Below, piece by piece: positions 19,391 through 27,813 of a DNA stretch of 64,000 nucleotides. The notes beneath the pieces are model-generated. The model did not search any database and was not told where the DNA came from. It saw nothing but the letters and a program-made list of their open reading frames with translations. The translations under genes were made by a program, and so were the position numbers. Source of the stretch: Rivihabitans pingtungensis (GTDB lineage: Bacteria > Pseudomonadota > Gammaproteobacteria > Burkholderiales > Aquaspirillaceae); the NCBI RefSeq assembly GCF_003201855.1, contig NZ_QJKI01000012.1, positions 1 through 64,000 on the forward strand. Reading direction: 5' to 3'. The stretch's first letter is position 1. The number at the start of each line of letters is the position of its first letter.

Positions 19391-20695
19391 TCACATGCCC
19401 AGATACGCCGCGCGCACCTGTTCGTTGTCGATCAGTTCGCGCCCGCCGCCGCTCAGGGTGATGCGGCCGGTTTCCAGCACATAGCCCCGATCGGCCAGCG
19501 CCAGCGCAGAAAACGCATTCTGCTCGGCCAGAATCAGCGTCATGCCCTGGGCTTTCAGGGTTTTCACCACATTGAAGACTTCTTCCACCAACAGCGGCGC
19601 CAGGCCCATTGAGGGTTCGTCCAGCAGCAAAAGCTTGGGGCGGCCCATCAGTGCGCGGCCGATGGCCAGCATTTGCTGCTGGCCGCCCGACAGCGTGCCG
19701 GCCGGCAGGCGGCGTTTTTCCTTGAGCACCGGGAACATGGCGTACACCTGCTCCAGATCGCTGTCGGCCTGCGCCCGAGGCTGGGTGTAGCCGCCCAGGC
19801 GCAGATTGTCTTCGATGGACAGTGGGCCAAACACCTGGCGGCCTTCTGGCGACTGGCAGATGCCACGGCGCACGCGCAGGTCGGCGCGCAGGCGGCGGAT
19901 GTCTTCGCCGGCAAAGCGCAACTGCCCGGCGCGCGCCGGCTGCACGCCGGACAGCGCGCGCAGCAGGGTGGTTTTGCCGGCGCCGTTGGCGCCGACCAGG
20001 GCCACGGTTTCGCCCCGGCGCACTTTCAGCGAAATGCTGCTGAGCGCCTGAATCCGCCCATAGCTGCTGTCCAGCGCGTCGACTTCCAGCAGCCAGTCCT
20101 GATGGCTGGCCAACTCGCCGCCGCTGTGGCCGCCCAGGCCAACCGATTCTGGCGCCAGGCTGGCCACGCGGTGAAACAGCTCGCGGCTTTCGGCGCTGGC
20201 GGCGTCGCCAAACAGCGGGTCTTGGTGGCTGGAAAACGCCTGCTGGATGGCGTCCCAGTCGGCGGCGCTCAGGGCCTGTTCCGCCAGCGGAAACACCTGC
20301 TGCTCTTCGCGGCGGATATGCGACTTCAGGCCGTCGGCGTAGCCGCGCAGCCCCTGCGCCAGCGCGCTGGCCTGGCCTTGGCCGTGCAGGCAATCGGCCA
20401 GTTGCTGGCGCAGCGCCAGCACCCGCGCCGGGGCCTCGCGGTGTTCGGCCTGGAGCGCGTCCAGCAGCGGGATGGCGCTGGCGTCGCGCTGGCGCAGACA
20501 GGCAAACAGATGCTCGTCTTCCTTGCGGTGGTGAGCGGCGTCAACAAAGTGTTCCAGATAGTCAAACAGCGCCAGCAAAAACGCCGGCTCCAGCGCGCCG
20601 CCGCCGGCGATGTCCTCGCCCAGACGGTCCAGGGTGATGGCGATGCGCCACAGATTGCGGTGTTCGTCCTGGATGATGTGCAAAGCAGAATGCAT
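19391..20695 (-). CDS. livF: Hemerythrin domain fused to LivF-type ABC transporter ATPase
   Basis: A 434 aa fusion. Residues about 1-185 form a hemerythrin HHE four-helix domain with the expected iron ligands (DEHRNLW His12; HFVDAAHHRKEDEHLF; EHREAP His85; LKSHIRREEQQVFPLAEQAL His126/Glu130). Residues about 203-434 are a complete LivF ATPase: Walker A GANGAGKTT (235-243), signature LSGGQQQ, Walker B LLLLDEPSMGLAP. Normal LivF is about 235 aa, so the first half is an addition; the frame is continuous and no separate start is needed. The hemerythrin part may sense O2, NO or iron and modulate uptake of a substrate whose breakdown needs O2 (inference). It is the last gene of the livHMGF operon. 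Confidence 0.9.
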   Translation of the reverse strand: MHSALHIIQDEHRNLWRIAITLDRLGEDIAGGGALEPAFLLALFDYLEHFVDAAHHRKEDEHLFACLRQRDASAIPLLDALQAEHREAPARVLALRQQLADCLHGQGQASALAQGLRGYADGLKSHIRREEQQVFPLAEQALSAADWDAIQQAFSSHQDPLFGDAASAESRELFHRVASLAPESVGLGGHSGGELASHQDWLLEVDALDSSYGRIQALSSISLKVRRGETVALVGANGAGKTTLLRALSGVQPARAGQLRFAGEDIRRLRADLRVRRGICQSPEGRQVFGPLSIEDNLRLGGYTQPRAQADSDLEQVYAMFPVLKEKRRLPAGTLSGGQQQMLAIGRALMGRPKLLLLDEPSMGLAPLLVEEVFNVVKTLKAQGMTLILAEQNAFSALALADRGYVLETGRITLSGGGRELIDNEQVRAAYLGM

Positions 20696-20709
20696 GAGGG
20701 GTCTCCAGC

Positions 20710-21471
20710 TCAGGCGTGGGCGCCAAGGTAGGCGGCAATCACGTCCGGGTTGCGGCGGATTTCATCCCGGTTGCCCTCGGCCAGCTTCTTGCCGTAATCC
20801 AGCACCAGAATCCGTTCGGACAAGTTCATCACCATTTTCATGTCGTGTTCGACCAGCACCACGGTGACGCCGGCGTCGGCAATGCGCCGCACCAGCGCGT
20901 CCACTTCCTGGGTTTCTTTGGGGTTAAGGCCGGCGGCCGGTTCGTCCAGAAACAGCAGCCGGGGGCGCATGGCCAGCGCGCGGGCGATTTCCAGCCGCTT
21001 GAGCGCGCCATAAGGCATGCTGTCGGCACGGGCGGTCAGGTACTGCGCCAGGCCAACAAAGCGCATCAGCTCGGCGGCCTCGTCGCGCAAGGCCGCGTCG
21101 GCGCGGCGCAGGGCGGGCCAGCGCAGCGCGGCCTTGAACAGGCTGCGGTCCAGCCGCAGGTGGGCGCCCACCATCACGTTTTCGATGGCCAGCATATTCA
21201 TGCACACTTGCAGGTTCTGAAAGGTGCGCGCCACGCCGCGCTGCGCCAGCCGGTCGGGCGTCAGGCCGTGCACCGGCTGGCCGTCCAGGCGGATGCTGCC
21301 GGCGGTGGGGGCGTACACGCCGGTAATCAGGTTGAACAGCGTGGTCTTGCCAGCGCCATTGGGGCCGATCACCGCGTAAATCATGCCGGCGTCGATGCTG
21401 AAGCTGACCGCCTGCACCGCCTTGACGCCGCCAAACTGGATGGACAATTCACTGACTTCAAGCAAGGCCAT
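20710..21471 (-). CDS. livG: Branched-chain-type ABC transporter ATPase LivG
   Basis: A 253 aa ATPase with Walker A GPNGAGKTTLFN, the LivG-specific VARTFQNLQVCMNMLAIENV segment, an unusual signature loop (MPYGALKRLEIARAL) and Walker B LLFLDEPAAGLNP. It pairs with LivF to energise the LivHM permease. ATG 21471 has GGGAGGG upstream; the TTG further upstream is less likely. It is packed between livM (2 bp away) and livF (14 bp away). Confidence 0.95.
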   Translation of the reverse strand: MALLEVSELSIQFGGVKAVQAVSFSIDAGMIYAVIGPNGAGKTTLFNLITGVYAPTAGSIRLDGQPVHGLTPDRLAQRGVARTFQNLQVCMNMLAIENVMVGAHLRLDRSLFKAALRWPALRRADAALRDEAAELMRFVGLAQYLTARADSMPYGALKRLEIARALAMRPRLLFLDEPAAGLNPKETQEVDALVRRIADAGVTVVLVEHDMKMVMNLSERILVLDYGKKLAEGNRDEIRRNPDVIAAYLGAHA

Positions 21472-21472
21472 G

Positions 21473-22408
21473 TCATTGCCCTCCCTTGCCAAAGCGCGCC
21501 GCCAGGGTGGGGGCCAGCCCCTTGGGCAAAAAGATCATGCACAGCATCAGGATGGCGCCAAACACCACCGTCTCCCAGCCTTCAAAGGTGGCCAGCAGCT
21601 GCGGCAGCGCGGTCAGCAACACGGCGCCCAGCAGCGAGCCATACACCGAGGCCATGCCGCCAATCACCACCATGGTGACCAGCTCGATCGAGTGGAAAAA
21701 ATCCGCCACATTCGGGGTGACAAAGCCGACGTAATGCGCGGTGATGCTGCCCATCAGGCTGGCGAACATCGCCGACAGCACAAAAATCGCCACCTTGTAG
21801 CCGGCCACATCCACGCCCACGCCGCGCGAGGCGACTTCTGAGCCGTGCAAGGCGCGCAGGGCGCGGCCAAACGGCGAATCCATCAGGTTTTGCGCCATCC
21901 ACACGCTCAGCAGCAGCAAGGCCGACACCAGCCACCACCAATGCCAGTCGCGGCTGAGCGTCAGGCCGGCCACCTCGAATGGCAACACCGGCATGCCGTC
22001 TGGCCCGCCCGTCCACTGTGCCTCATTGCGCACCACGATATTGAGGATGATGCCCAGCCCCAGCGTGGCCATGGCCAGATAGTGGCCCTTCAGGCGAAAA
22101 ATCGGCCGCGCCACCAGCGCCGCCAGCACGCCGGTCAGCGCCATGCCGGCCAGCATGGCGGCCAGCGGCGGCCAGCCAAAGTGGGTGGGCAGCACCGCCG
22201 AGGCATAGGCGCCCAGACCCAGAAAACCAGCATGGCCCAGGCTGATTTGCCCGGCAAAGCCAATCAGCAGATTCAGCCCCAGCACGATGATGGCGTTGAT
22301 CGCCATGCGGATGGCCAAGTCCAGATAAAAGCTGTTGGGCAGCAGCCACGGCAACACCAGCAAGCCTGCCGCCAGCGCGCCCAGGGGAAGATAACGGGAA
22401 GTCGTCAT
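21473..22408 (-). CDS. livM: Branched-chain-type ABC transporter permease LivM
   Basis: A 311 aa integral membrane permease with 8-10 hydrophobic segments and the family signature LNLLIGFAGQISLGHAGFLGLGAYASA. It forms the channel with LivH. The ATG at 22408 lies 2 bp after the livH stop; an overlapping GTG at 22414 is the alternative. The genes order is livH-livM-livG-livF. Given its place beside paa genes, the transporter likely imports phenylacetate or a related aromatic acid rather than amino acids (inference). Confidence 0.93.
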   Translation of the reverse strand: MTTSRYLPLGALAAGLLVLPWLLPNSFYLDLAIRMAINAIIVLGLNLLIGFAGQISLGHAGFLGLGAYASAVLPTHFGWPPLAAMLAGMALTGVLAALVARPIFRLKGHYLAMATLGLGIILNIVVRNEAQWTGGPDGMPVLPFEVAGLTLSRDWHWWWLVSALLLLSVWMAQNLMDSPFGRALRALHGSEVASRGVGVDVAGYKVAIFVLSAMFASLMGSITAHYVGFVTPNVADFFHSIELVTMVVIGGMASVYGSLLGAVLLTALPQLLATFEGWETVVFGAILMLCMIFLPKGLAPTLAARFGKGGQ

Positions 22409-22410
22409 GG

Positions 22411-23286
22411 TCACACCCGCTCGGTATTGCGCGCGCCCAACAGGCCCTGCGGCATGAAGAACAGCATCAGCAAGATCAGCGCAAACGGGATGGCGTCTTT
22501 GTAAGCCGACGACACATAGCCGGCGCCCAGCGCCTCCAGCACCCCCACCAACAGCCCGCCCAGCACCGCGCCCAGGCCATTGCCCAGCCCGCCCACCACG
22601 GCGGCGACAAAGCCCTTCAGGCCGAGCATGATGCCCACGTCGTAAGAGGTGAGAGTAATCGGCGTCACCAGCACGCCGCCCAGCGCACCCAAGGCGCCAG
22701 ACATGGCAAAGCTCAAAAACAGCACCCGCCCGGTGTGTACGCCCACCAATTGGGCGGCCAGGCTGTTGAACGAAGTGGCCAGCATGGCCTTGCCCAGCAG
22801 AGTGTGATTAAAAAACCCCCACAGCGCCGCCACCACCAAGGCCGTCACCCCCAGCACCCACAGGCTTTGCGGCAGCAAGGTGGCGCCCAGCAGCGCCAGC
22901 GGCGCATCGCCAGAAAACGCCGGCAGGCTGTGCGTGCCCTTGCCCAGCCAGACTTGGGTCAGCCCGCGAATCACCAGCGAGGCGCCAATGGTGATGATGA
23001 TCAGCGACACGGTGGGCGCGCCCTTCACCGGCTCGATGGCCAGTTTTTCCACCAACACCCCCACCAGCGCCGGCAACAGCACCGCCAGCAACAAGGCCAC
23101 CGGCAAGGGCAGGCCGGCCTGGGTGAAAAACACCGCCAGCATGCCGCCCAGCATGATGAATTCGCCCTGGGCGAAGTTGATCACATGGCTGGCGTTGTAA
23201 ATCAGGGTAAAGCCCAGCGCCGCCAGCGCGTAGGTGGCGCCGACGGTGACGCCGGAAAACAAAAATTGCAGGAATTGCGCCAGCAT
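22411..23286 (-). CDS. livH: Branched-chain-type ABC transporter permease LivH
   Basis: A 291 aa permease with 8 or so hydrophobic helices and the LivH hallmarks ALAALGFTLIYNASHVINFA, GEFIMLGG and the VVGGLGNGLGAVLGGLLVG segment near the C-terminus. The ATG at 23286 follows AGGAGGTG at ideal spacing; upstream in-frame codons lack a ribosome site. It is first in the liv operon. Its promoter region carries a near-consensus sigma-70 promoter and both regulator motifs described at 23393-23466. Confidence 0.94.
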   Translation of the reverse strand: MLAQFLQFLFSGVTVGATYALAALGFTLIYNASHVINFAQGEFIMLGGMLAVFFTQAGLPLPVALLLAVLLPALVGVLVEKLAIEPVKGAPTVSLIIITIGASLVIRGLTQVWLGKGTHSLPAFSGDAPLALLGATLLPQSLWVLGVTALVVAALWGFFNHTLLGKAMLATSFNSLAAQLVGVHTGRVLFLSFAMSGALGALGGVLVTPITLTSYDVGIMLGLKGFVAAVVGGLGNGLGAVLGGLLVGVLEALGAGYVSSAYKDAIPFALILLMLFFMPQGLLGARNTERV

Positions 23287-23392
23287 CACGCACCTCCTGC
23301 CGGCCAGGCGGCCAATGCAGTGGGGGTCATCCATGTCTCCTCATGGTTTGGGTCAGGTGGGCAACGGTTCTGCGCGTCCGGGTGGCGCGAAG

Positions 23393-23466
23393 ATTCTGTA
23401 TTGTGTAATTCGTTACGCACATTAGAAATGACACAATAAATTCTGTCAATCGAGATTTATGTATCA
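23393..23466 (-). promoter_or_regulatory. livH promoter with IclR- and PaaX-type sites
   Basis: On the minus strand, TTGACA (23444-23449) and TCTAAT (23421-23426) are separated by 17 bp, a near-consensus sigma-70 promoter. Just upstream is TGATACATAAA (23456-23466, minus), one base different from the TGATACGTAAA that abuts the paaN -35 box. ATTCTGTA (23393-23400) and ATTCTGTC (23440-23447, overlapping the -35) match the half-site of the IclR/paaY intergenic operator. Confidence 0.6.
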
Positions 23467-23546
23467 CTTACACCGACAAAACAGGGAGGGATGGCAAAAT
23501 TTTCATGGGCTTTTGCTTGTGTGTGCAGCGCCATCAAAGCAAAAAG

Positions 23547-23586
23547 CGATACGCAAACTTGCCTACAAGCAAATTTTTATGTATCT
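23547..23586. promoter_or_regulatory. Inverted PaaX-type operator pair upstream of livH
   Basis: CGATACGCAAA (23547-23557, plus) faces TTTATGTATCT (23576-23586, the inverse orientation), placing GATAC and GTATC 28 bases apart. The same arrangement with 27 bases occurs at 31404-31442 upstream of the diiron gene. The spacing recalls the TGATTC-N27-GAATCA pattern I remember for PaaX operators. It is about 260 bp from the livH start, so it may act by looping or serve another transcript. Confidence 0.4.
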
Positions 23587-23616
23587 TTTTTTGTGGTACA
23601 CAGCGGATGACGGCGC

Positions 23617-23641
23617 AAAAAAAACCGCCCTGGCGGGCGGT
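23617..23641 (-). terminator. Rho-independent terminator after the IclR gene
   Basis: On the minus strand, a 7-bp stem (ACCGCCC / GGGCGGT, 23624-23641) with a 4-base loop is followed by eight T residues. It lies 23 bp after the IclR-family gene stop. Confidence 0.85.
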
Positions 23642-23663
23642 GGCGCAGATCGGCGCAAGGCGC

Positions 23664-24455
23664 TCAAGCGGCCGGCGGCGCATAGCCCAGCCGCAACGAC
23701 AAGGCGTGCGCCGCCTCGCGCAGCGCGGTCACCGTGGGGCCGTCTTCGCGCATGTCCAGGCTGCCTTCCACGCCGACCACCACCAGCCCGAGGGTGATGT
23801 CCTGCTTGAAGTTGAACACCGGCGCCGCCATGGCCTCGACGCCGCGCACCATGTAATGCCCGGAAATCGCCGCCAGCCCGCGCGCGCGCACCTCGGCCAG
23901 CACGGCGCGCGCCTCGTCCAGCGTCTGCACATTGGCGCGGCACTTGCCGCTGTCCAGCTCGGCCTGCACCAAGGGCTCGATCTGCGCCGGCGGCAGCCAG
24001 GCGGCAAACACCCGGCCGGCGGCCGAGGCCAGCAGGCTGAGCGTGGCCCCGGTGATGACATTGACGGTGATCGGCCGGCGCGGGCGCTCCCAGCGCACAA
24101 TCACCGGCCCCTGGCCGCCCCACACCGCCAGCGCCGTGGTTTCGTTGATGGCGTCGCGCAAATCGGCAATCGCGCTCAGCCCCAGCCGCACCCGGTCCAG
24201 CCGGCCCAGCGCCACCAGGCCCAGATTGAGCGCAAACGGCCCCAGCGTGTAGCGCGACGATAACGGGTCTTGCTCGACCAGCCCGCTGCGAATCAGGCTG
24301 ACCAGATAACGGTGCGCCTTGGACGCCGGCATGTCGGCCGCAGCGGCGATGTCCTTGAGCATCATTGCCTGCTGCCCGGTCACCATCGCCTTGAGCAGGC
24401 TCATGCCCACCTCCAGCGACTGCACGCCATGTTTGCCTTCCAGATCGTCATGCAT
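23664..24455 (-). CDS. IclR-family transcriptional regulator
   Basis: A 263 aa regulator with an N-terminal winged helix ([20 protein letters not shown], then [16 protein letters not shown], typical of IclR) and a C-terminal effector-binding GAF-like domain ([19 protein letters not shown]). It diverges from paaY and shares with it a 36-bp intergenic operator; the same half-site recurs at the livH promoter, so it probably controls paaY and the transporter together with itself. The start at 24455 was chosen over an upstream frame extension that overlaps the operator. The effector is unknown; an aromatic acid or its CoA ester is likely. Confidence 0.88.
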   Translation of the reverse strand: MHDDLEGKHGVQSLEVGMSLLKAMVTGQQAMMLKDIAAAADMPASKAHRYLVSLIRSGLVEQDPLSSRYTLGPFALNLGLVALGRLDRVRLGLSAIADLRDAINETTALAVWGGQGPVIVRWERPRRPITVNVITGATLSLLASAAGRVFAAWLPPAQIEPLVQAELDSGKCRANVQTLDEARAVLAEVRARGLAAISGHYMVRGVEAMAAPVFNFKQDITLGLVVVGVEGSLDMREDGPTVTALREAAHALSLRLGYAPPAA

Positions 24456-24473
24456 CCCTGTGCTCCCTGCGGT

Positions 24474-24509
24474 ATTCTGTAATAAGAAACCAATTTTGTA
24501 ATACAGAAT
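24474..24509. promoter_or_regulatory. Inverted operator between the IclR gene and paaY
   Basis: ATTCTGTA (24474-24481) and TACAGAAT (24502-24509) are exact inverted repeats. The internal TTGTAATACAGAA and TTCTGTAATAAGAA each look like overlapping imperfect palindromes of the same core. Position between two divergent starts fits an autoregulatory IclR binding site. Confidence 0.55.
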
Positions 24510-24535
24510 TAAATCATGCGACAGGAGCGCGAGCA

Positions 24536-25153
24536 ATGTCAGAACTCACGGTTTACGCCATCGACGGACTGACCCCGGTGGTCCACCCGGACGCCTACGT
24601 CCACCCCTCCGCCGTGCTGATTGGCGATGTCATCATCGGCGCGCGCTGCTATATCGGTCCCTGCGCCTGCCTGCGCGGCGACTTTGGCCGGCTGATCCTG
24701 CACGACGGCGCCAATGTGCAGGACACCTGCGTGCTGCATGGTTTTCCGGGGGCGGACACGGTGATCGAAGAAGACGGCCACATCGGCCATGGCGCGGTGC
24801 TGCACGGCTGCCGCATCGGCCGCAACGCGCTGGTGGGCATGAACGCCGTGGTGATGGACGAAGCGGTGGTGGGCGAATCGGCGATTGTCGCCGCCTCGGC
24901 CTTCGTCAAGGCCGGCATGGAGATCCCGCCCGGCATGCTGGCCGCCGGCGTGCCCGCCAAGGTGGTGCGCCCGCTCAGCGAGCTGGAGCGGCAATGGAAG
25001 CGCGACGGCACCGCCTGCTACCACGACCTGGCGCGCCGCAGCCTGGCCAGCCTGACCGCTACGGCGCCACTGCGTGAAATGGAAGCCAACCGGCCACGCA
25101 TTCAGCTTGATTTGCCGGGGGTGGCACCGCTGAAGGTGAAGAAGGGCGGGTGA
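24536..25153 (+). CDS. paaY: PaaY, hexapeptide-repeat thioesterase of phenylacetate degradation
   Basis: A 205 aa left-handed beta-helix protein of the gamma-carbonic anhydrase family. Hexapeptide repeats run from about residue 20 to 140 ([20 protein letters not shown]...). Metal-binding histidines are expected in [10 protein letters not shown] and [15 protein letters not shown]. The C-terminal helical tail is longer than in other carbonic-anhydrase homologues and is typical of PaaY ([19 protein letters not shown]). PaaY hydrolyses dead-end CoA esters of the pathway. CAGGAG precedes the ATG at 24536. It is divergent from the IclR gene. Confidence 0.93.
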   Translation: MSELTVYAIDGLTPVVHPDAYVHPSAVLIGDVIIGARCYIGPCACLRGDFGRLILHDGANVQDTCVLHGFPGADTVIEEDGHIGHGAVLHGCRIGRNALVGMNAVVMDEAVVGESAIVAASAFVKAGMEIPPGMLAAGVPAKVVRPLSELERQWKRDGTACYHDLARRSLASLTATAPLREMEANRPRIQLDLPGVAPLKVKKGG

Positions 25154-25353
25154 GATTTCGGTTTCTTGGGCTTGTGGCTGCAATTACAATACAGCGCTTT
25201 TTTTGATCGCGCATCTCACCGGACACTGACCTCACGCACAGCCGCTCACCCTTGGCAAAATTGGCGCGCGACATGATCCCGCTCGGCTTTGCGGATCAGG
25301 ACCAGCGCGGATGGCTTGCCGCGCGCTTATGTCACTTCAAAGAGGTTTTGCGG

Positions 25354-26001
25354 ATGCTCTACACCAGCCTGAACCCAGACAAAGCCTTGATTTGGCGCAT
25401 CATCCACCGCGACAATCTGCCGTGGGTTCTGGATCACGGCTTGCACTGCGGCAACAGCGCCGTCAAAGCCCCTGGCTGGGTGAGCATCGGCAACCCGGAG
25501 CTGATCGACAAGCGCGCCCAGCATCCGGTGTCGCTGCCGCCCGGCGGCTTTTTGAACGACTATGTGCCGTTTTACTTCACGCCCTTTTCGCCGATGCTGC
25601 GCAATATCCACACTGGCTGGGGCGGCGTGCAGAAGCGACCCAATGATGAGATCGTGATTCTGGTGTCCAGCCTGCGCCACCTTGCCCAGCAAGGTCAGCC
25701 ATTTTTGTTCACCGACAGCCATGCTTACTATCAGTGGGCGAATTACTATGCGGACTTGAACGATCTTGACAAGATCGACTGGGCTTTGCTGCAACGGCGG
25801 GATTTCAAGCGAGACGCGGAAGACCCGGCCAAGTTCGAACGTTATCAAGCCGAGGCGTTGATTCACCGCCATGTGCCGATTACCGGGCTGCTGGGCATTG
25901 TCTGCTACACGGAAGCATTGAAACAGGATATTGAACAGGAGATTCTGGCGCGCCATCTGAGCCTGCCAGTGCATGTTCGCACAGGGTGGTATTTCTCATG
26001 A
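25354..26001 (+). CDS. darT: DarT toxin, DNA ADP-ribosyltransferase
   Basis: A 215 aa DUF4433-type protein. DarT enzymes attach ADP-ribose from NAD+ to thymidine or guanosine in single-stranded DNA, blocking replication and serving as toxins and in phage defence. Visible family features: the N-terminal [28 protein letters not shown], an acceptable NAD-binding loop [13 protein letters not shown], and the conserved glutamate in [18 protein letters not shown], followed by IVCY. The start was set at 25354 (AGAGG upstream); the frame is open further upstream. The stop overlaps the darG start (ATGA). It is inserted between paaY and paaX. Confidence 0.92.
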   Translation: MLYTSLNPDKALIWRIIHRDNLPWVLDHGLHCGNSAVKAPGWVSIGNPELIDKRAQHPVSLPPGGFLNDYVPFYFTPFSPMLRNIHTGWGGVQKRPNDEIVILVSSLRHLAQQGQPFLFTDSHAYYQWANYYADLNDLDKIDWALLQRRDFKRDAEDPAKFERYQAEALIHRHVPITGLLGIVCYTEALKQDIEQEILARHLSLPVHVRTGWYFS

Positions 26002-27056
26002 TCACATTCACTCAAGGCAATTTGCTGGAGGCCCGCGCCGAGGCGCTGGTCAACACGGTCAACACCGTCGGGGTGATGGGCAAGGGCATCGCGCTGATGT
26101 TCAAGGAGCGCTTTGCCGAGAACTTCCGCCGTTACGCTGCCGCGTGCAAAGCCAGGGAAGTGCAGACCGGCAAGATGTTTGTGACGCCTGTACACGAACT
26201 GGATGGCCCGCGCTGGATCGTCAATTTTCCCACCAAGCAGCACTGGCGTTCACCTTCACGGCTGGAGTGGGTGCAGGAAGGTTTGCAGGATTTGCGGCGC
26301 TTTTTGCTTGAGCAGCACATCCAGTCTGTCGCTATTCCGCCCTTGGGCGCAGGCAATGGCGGCCTGGAGTGGGCTAAGGTGCGCGAACAGATCACCCAGA
26401 CGCTGGGCGATTTGGACATTGAGATTTTGGTGTTTGAACCCACCAGTCAATATCAAAACGTGGCCAAGCGGACAGGGGTGGAAAAGCTGACGCCAGCCCG
26501 TGCATTGATTGCTGAGTTGGTGCGCCGTTACTGGGTGCTGGGTATGGAGTGCAGCTTGCTGGAAATCCAGAAGCTTGCCTGGTTTCTGGAGCGTGAAATC
26601 GAAAAGCGCGGATTAACGTCGCTGGATTTGCGTTTTAACGCCCACAAATACGGCCCATACGCAGATCGCCTGCGCCACTTGCTGGAAGGGCTGGACGGCA
26701 GCTATTTGCATTCTGACAAGCGCATCAGCGATGCGACTCCCCTGGAGGTGATCTGGTTTGACGATGCACGCAAAGACCTTGTTCATCGCTATCTTCAGAG
26801 TGAAGCCAAGGCCTACGCCCACGCGCTGGAATCCACCACGGCGCTGATTGACGGCTTTGAGTCGCCGTTTGGCATGGAGCTGTTGGCCACGGTGGACTGG
26901 CTGCTGGCCCGTGAAGGCGTGGCGCCCACGGTGCCCGCCCTGCGTGAGGGGCTGCGCCACTGGCGCGGTGGCTCAGATGCCGCTGCCCGTAAGGAGCGAC
27001 TCTTCGATGACCGAGCGCTGGGCATTGCCCTGGAACGCCTGCGGGGGTTTGCCTGA
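25998..27056 (+). CDS. darG: DarG antitoxin, macrodomain ADP-ribosyl hydrolase
   Basis: A 352 aa protein. Residues about 1-155 form a macrodomain ([47 protein letters not shown]) that removes ADP-ribose from DNA. The C-terminal half (about 165-352, [35 protein letters not shown]) is the DarT-binding domain that neutralises the toxin directly. Length and layout are those of full DarG. It is translationally coupled to darT and overlaps the next gene by ATGA. Confidence 0.94.
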   Translation: MITFTQGNLLEARAEALVNTVNTVGVMGKGIALMFKERFAENFRRYAAACKAREVQTGKMFVTPVHELDGPRWIVNFPTKQHWRSPSRLEWVQEGLQDLRRFLLEQHIQSVAIPPLGAGNGGLEWAKVREQITQTLGDLDIEILVFEPTSQYQNVAKRTGVEKLTPARALIAELVRRYWVLGMECSLLEIQKLAWFLEREIEKRGLTSLDLRFNAHKYGPYADRLRHLLEGLDGSYLHSDKRISDATPLEVIWFDDARKDLVHRYLQSEAKAYAHALESTTALIDGFESPFGMELLATVDWLLAREGVAPTVPALREGLRHWRGGSDAAARKERLFDDRALGIALERLRGFA

Positions 27057-27624
27057 TGCCCACCTGCTGGATCATCGCCGGCCCCAACGCGCGGGCAAAA
27101 CCACTTTCGCCCTGGAATACCTGCCGCAGGTGGCGCAGTGCTCGCGCTTTGTGAATGCGGATCTGATTGCCGCCGGTTTGTCGCCGCTGGCGCCCGAACG
27201 CGAATTATTGGCCGCCAGCCGCTTGTTTTTGGGCGAGATCGAAGCCTGCATCGCCAAGCGTGAAGACTTTGCCTTTGAAACCACACTGGCCGGGCGCAGT
27301 TATCTGAAGCTGGTCCGTCGTCTGCAAACGGCGGGCTGGCGGGTTGAACTGATTTACCTGGCGCTGCCCAGCATGGAAATGTCCAAACTGCGCGTCGCCG
27401 AGCGGGTGGCGCATGGCGGCCACTCTATCCCGGTCGCCGACATTGAACGTCGCTTTGCCCGTAGCCTGGGCAACTTGCTCAACAGCTTCAGCACACAGGT
27501 GGATGCCTGCCGCTGCTTCATGAACAGTGATGCCTCACCAGAACTGGTGTTTGAACAGCAGGGCGAGGTGCGCAATGTCGTGCACATGCCGTATTACCAA
27601 CATTTGTTGAAGGAGGCCGCATGA
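27056..27624 (+). pseudogene. Zeta-toxin-like kinase gene with frameshift in the P-loop
   Basis: The ATG at 27056 overlaps the darG stop and begins [11 protein letters not shown], the expected N-terminus of zeta-toxin/UDP-sugar kinase-like ATPases. After AAC (27086-27088) one G appears to be missing. Adding it would restore [16 protein letters not shown]; as written the frame shifts, and the rest of the protein continues in the frame ending at 27624. That part keeps [46 protein letters not shown] and a normal C-terminus. Everything after the lesion is intact, so either the mutation is recent or the base was lost in sequencing. The full protein would be about 189 aa. The gene overlaps its downstream partner by ATGA. 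Confidence 0.8.
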
Positions 27625-27797
27625 TGACCATCACATCCGTTCCACCGTCACCCCAGGCGCAAGCCATGCTCAAAGCCTTGCAGACCGCCGTGGCCAACAG
27701 CCTGGATAAAAAGCAGAAGCTCGGACAATACGCCGTGATCTGGCAGAACGGCCAGCCCGTGCAAACCGGCAGCGATGCGCCAAAGGCGACGCAGTAA
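27621..27797 (+). CDS. Small partner protein of the zeta-like kinase
   Basis: A 58 aa protein ([20 protein letters not shown], then [20 protein letters not shown]). Its start overlaps the kinase stop (ATGATGA), so it is coupled. Short proteins with a LGQYAV.W..G.PV core are commonly encoded next to this kinase family and are candidate antitoxins (recall, not shown). It is convergent with paaX, whose stop is 17 bp away. Confidence 0.7.
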   Translation: MMTITSVPPSPQAQAMLKALQTAVANSLDKKQKLGQYAVIWQNGQPVQTGSDAPKATQ

Positions 27798-27813
27798 GCA
27801 CGGCGGTGCGCGC

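Noticed and set aside
19391..20695. Hemerythrin part as a separate gene upstream of livF
   Set aside because: The frame is continuous without a stop or good internal start between the HHE domain and the ATPase.
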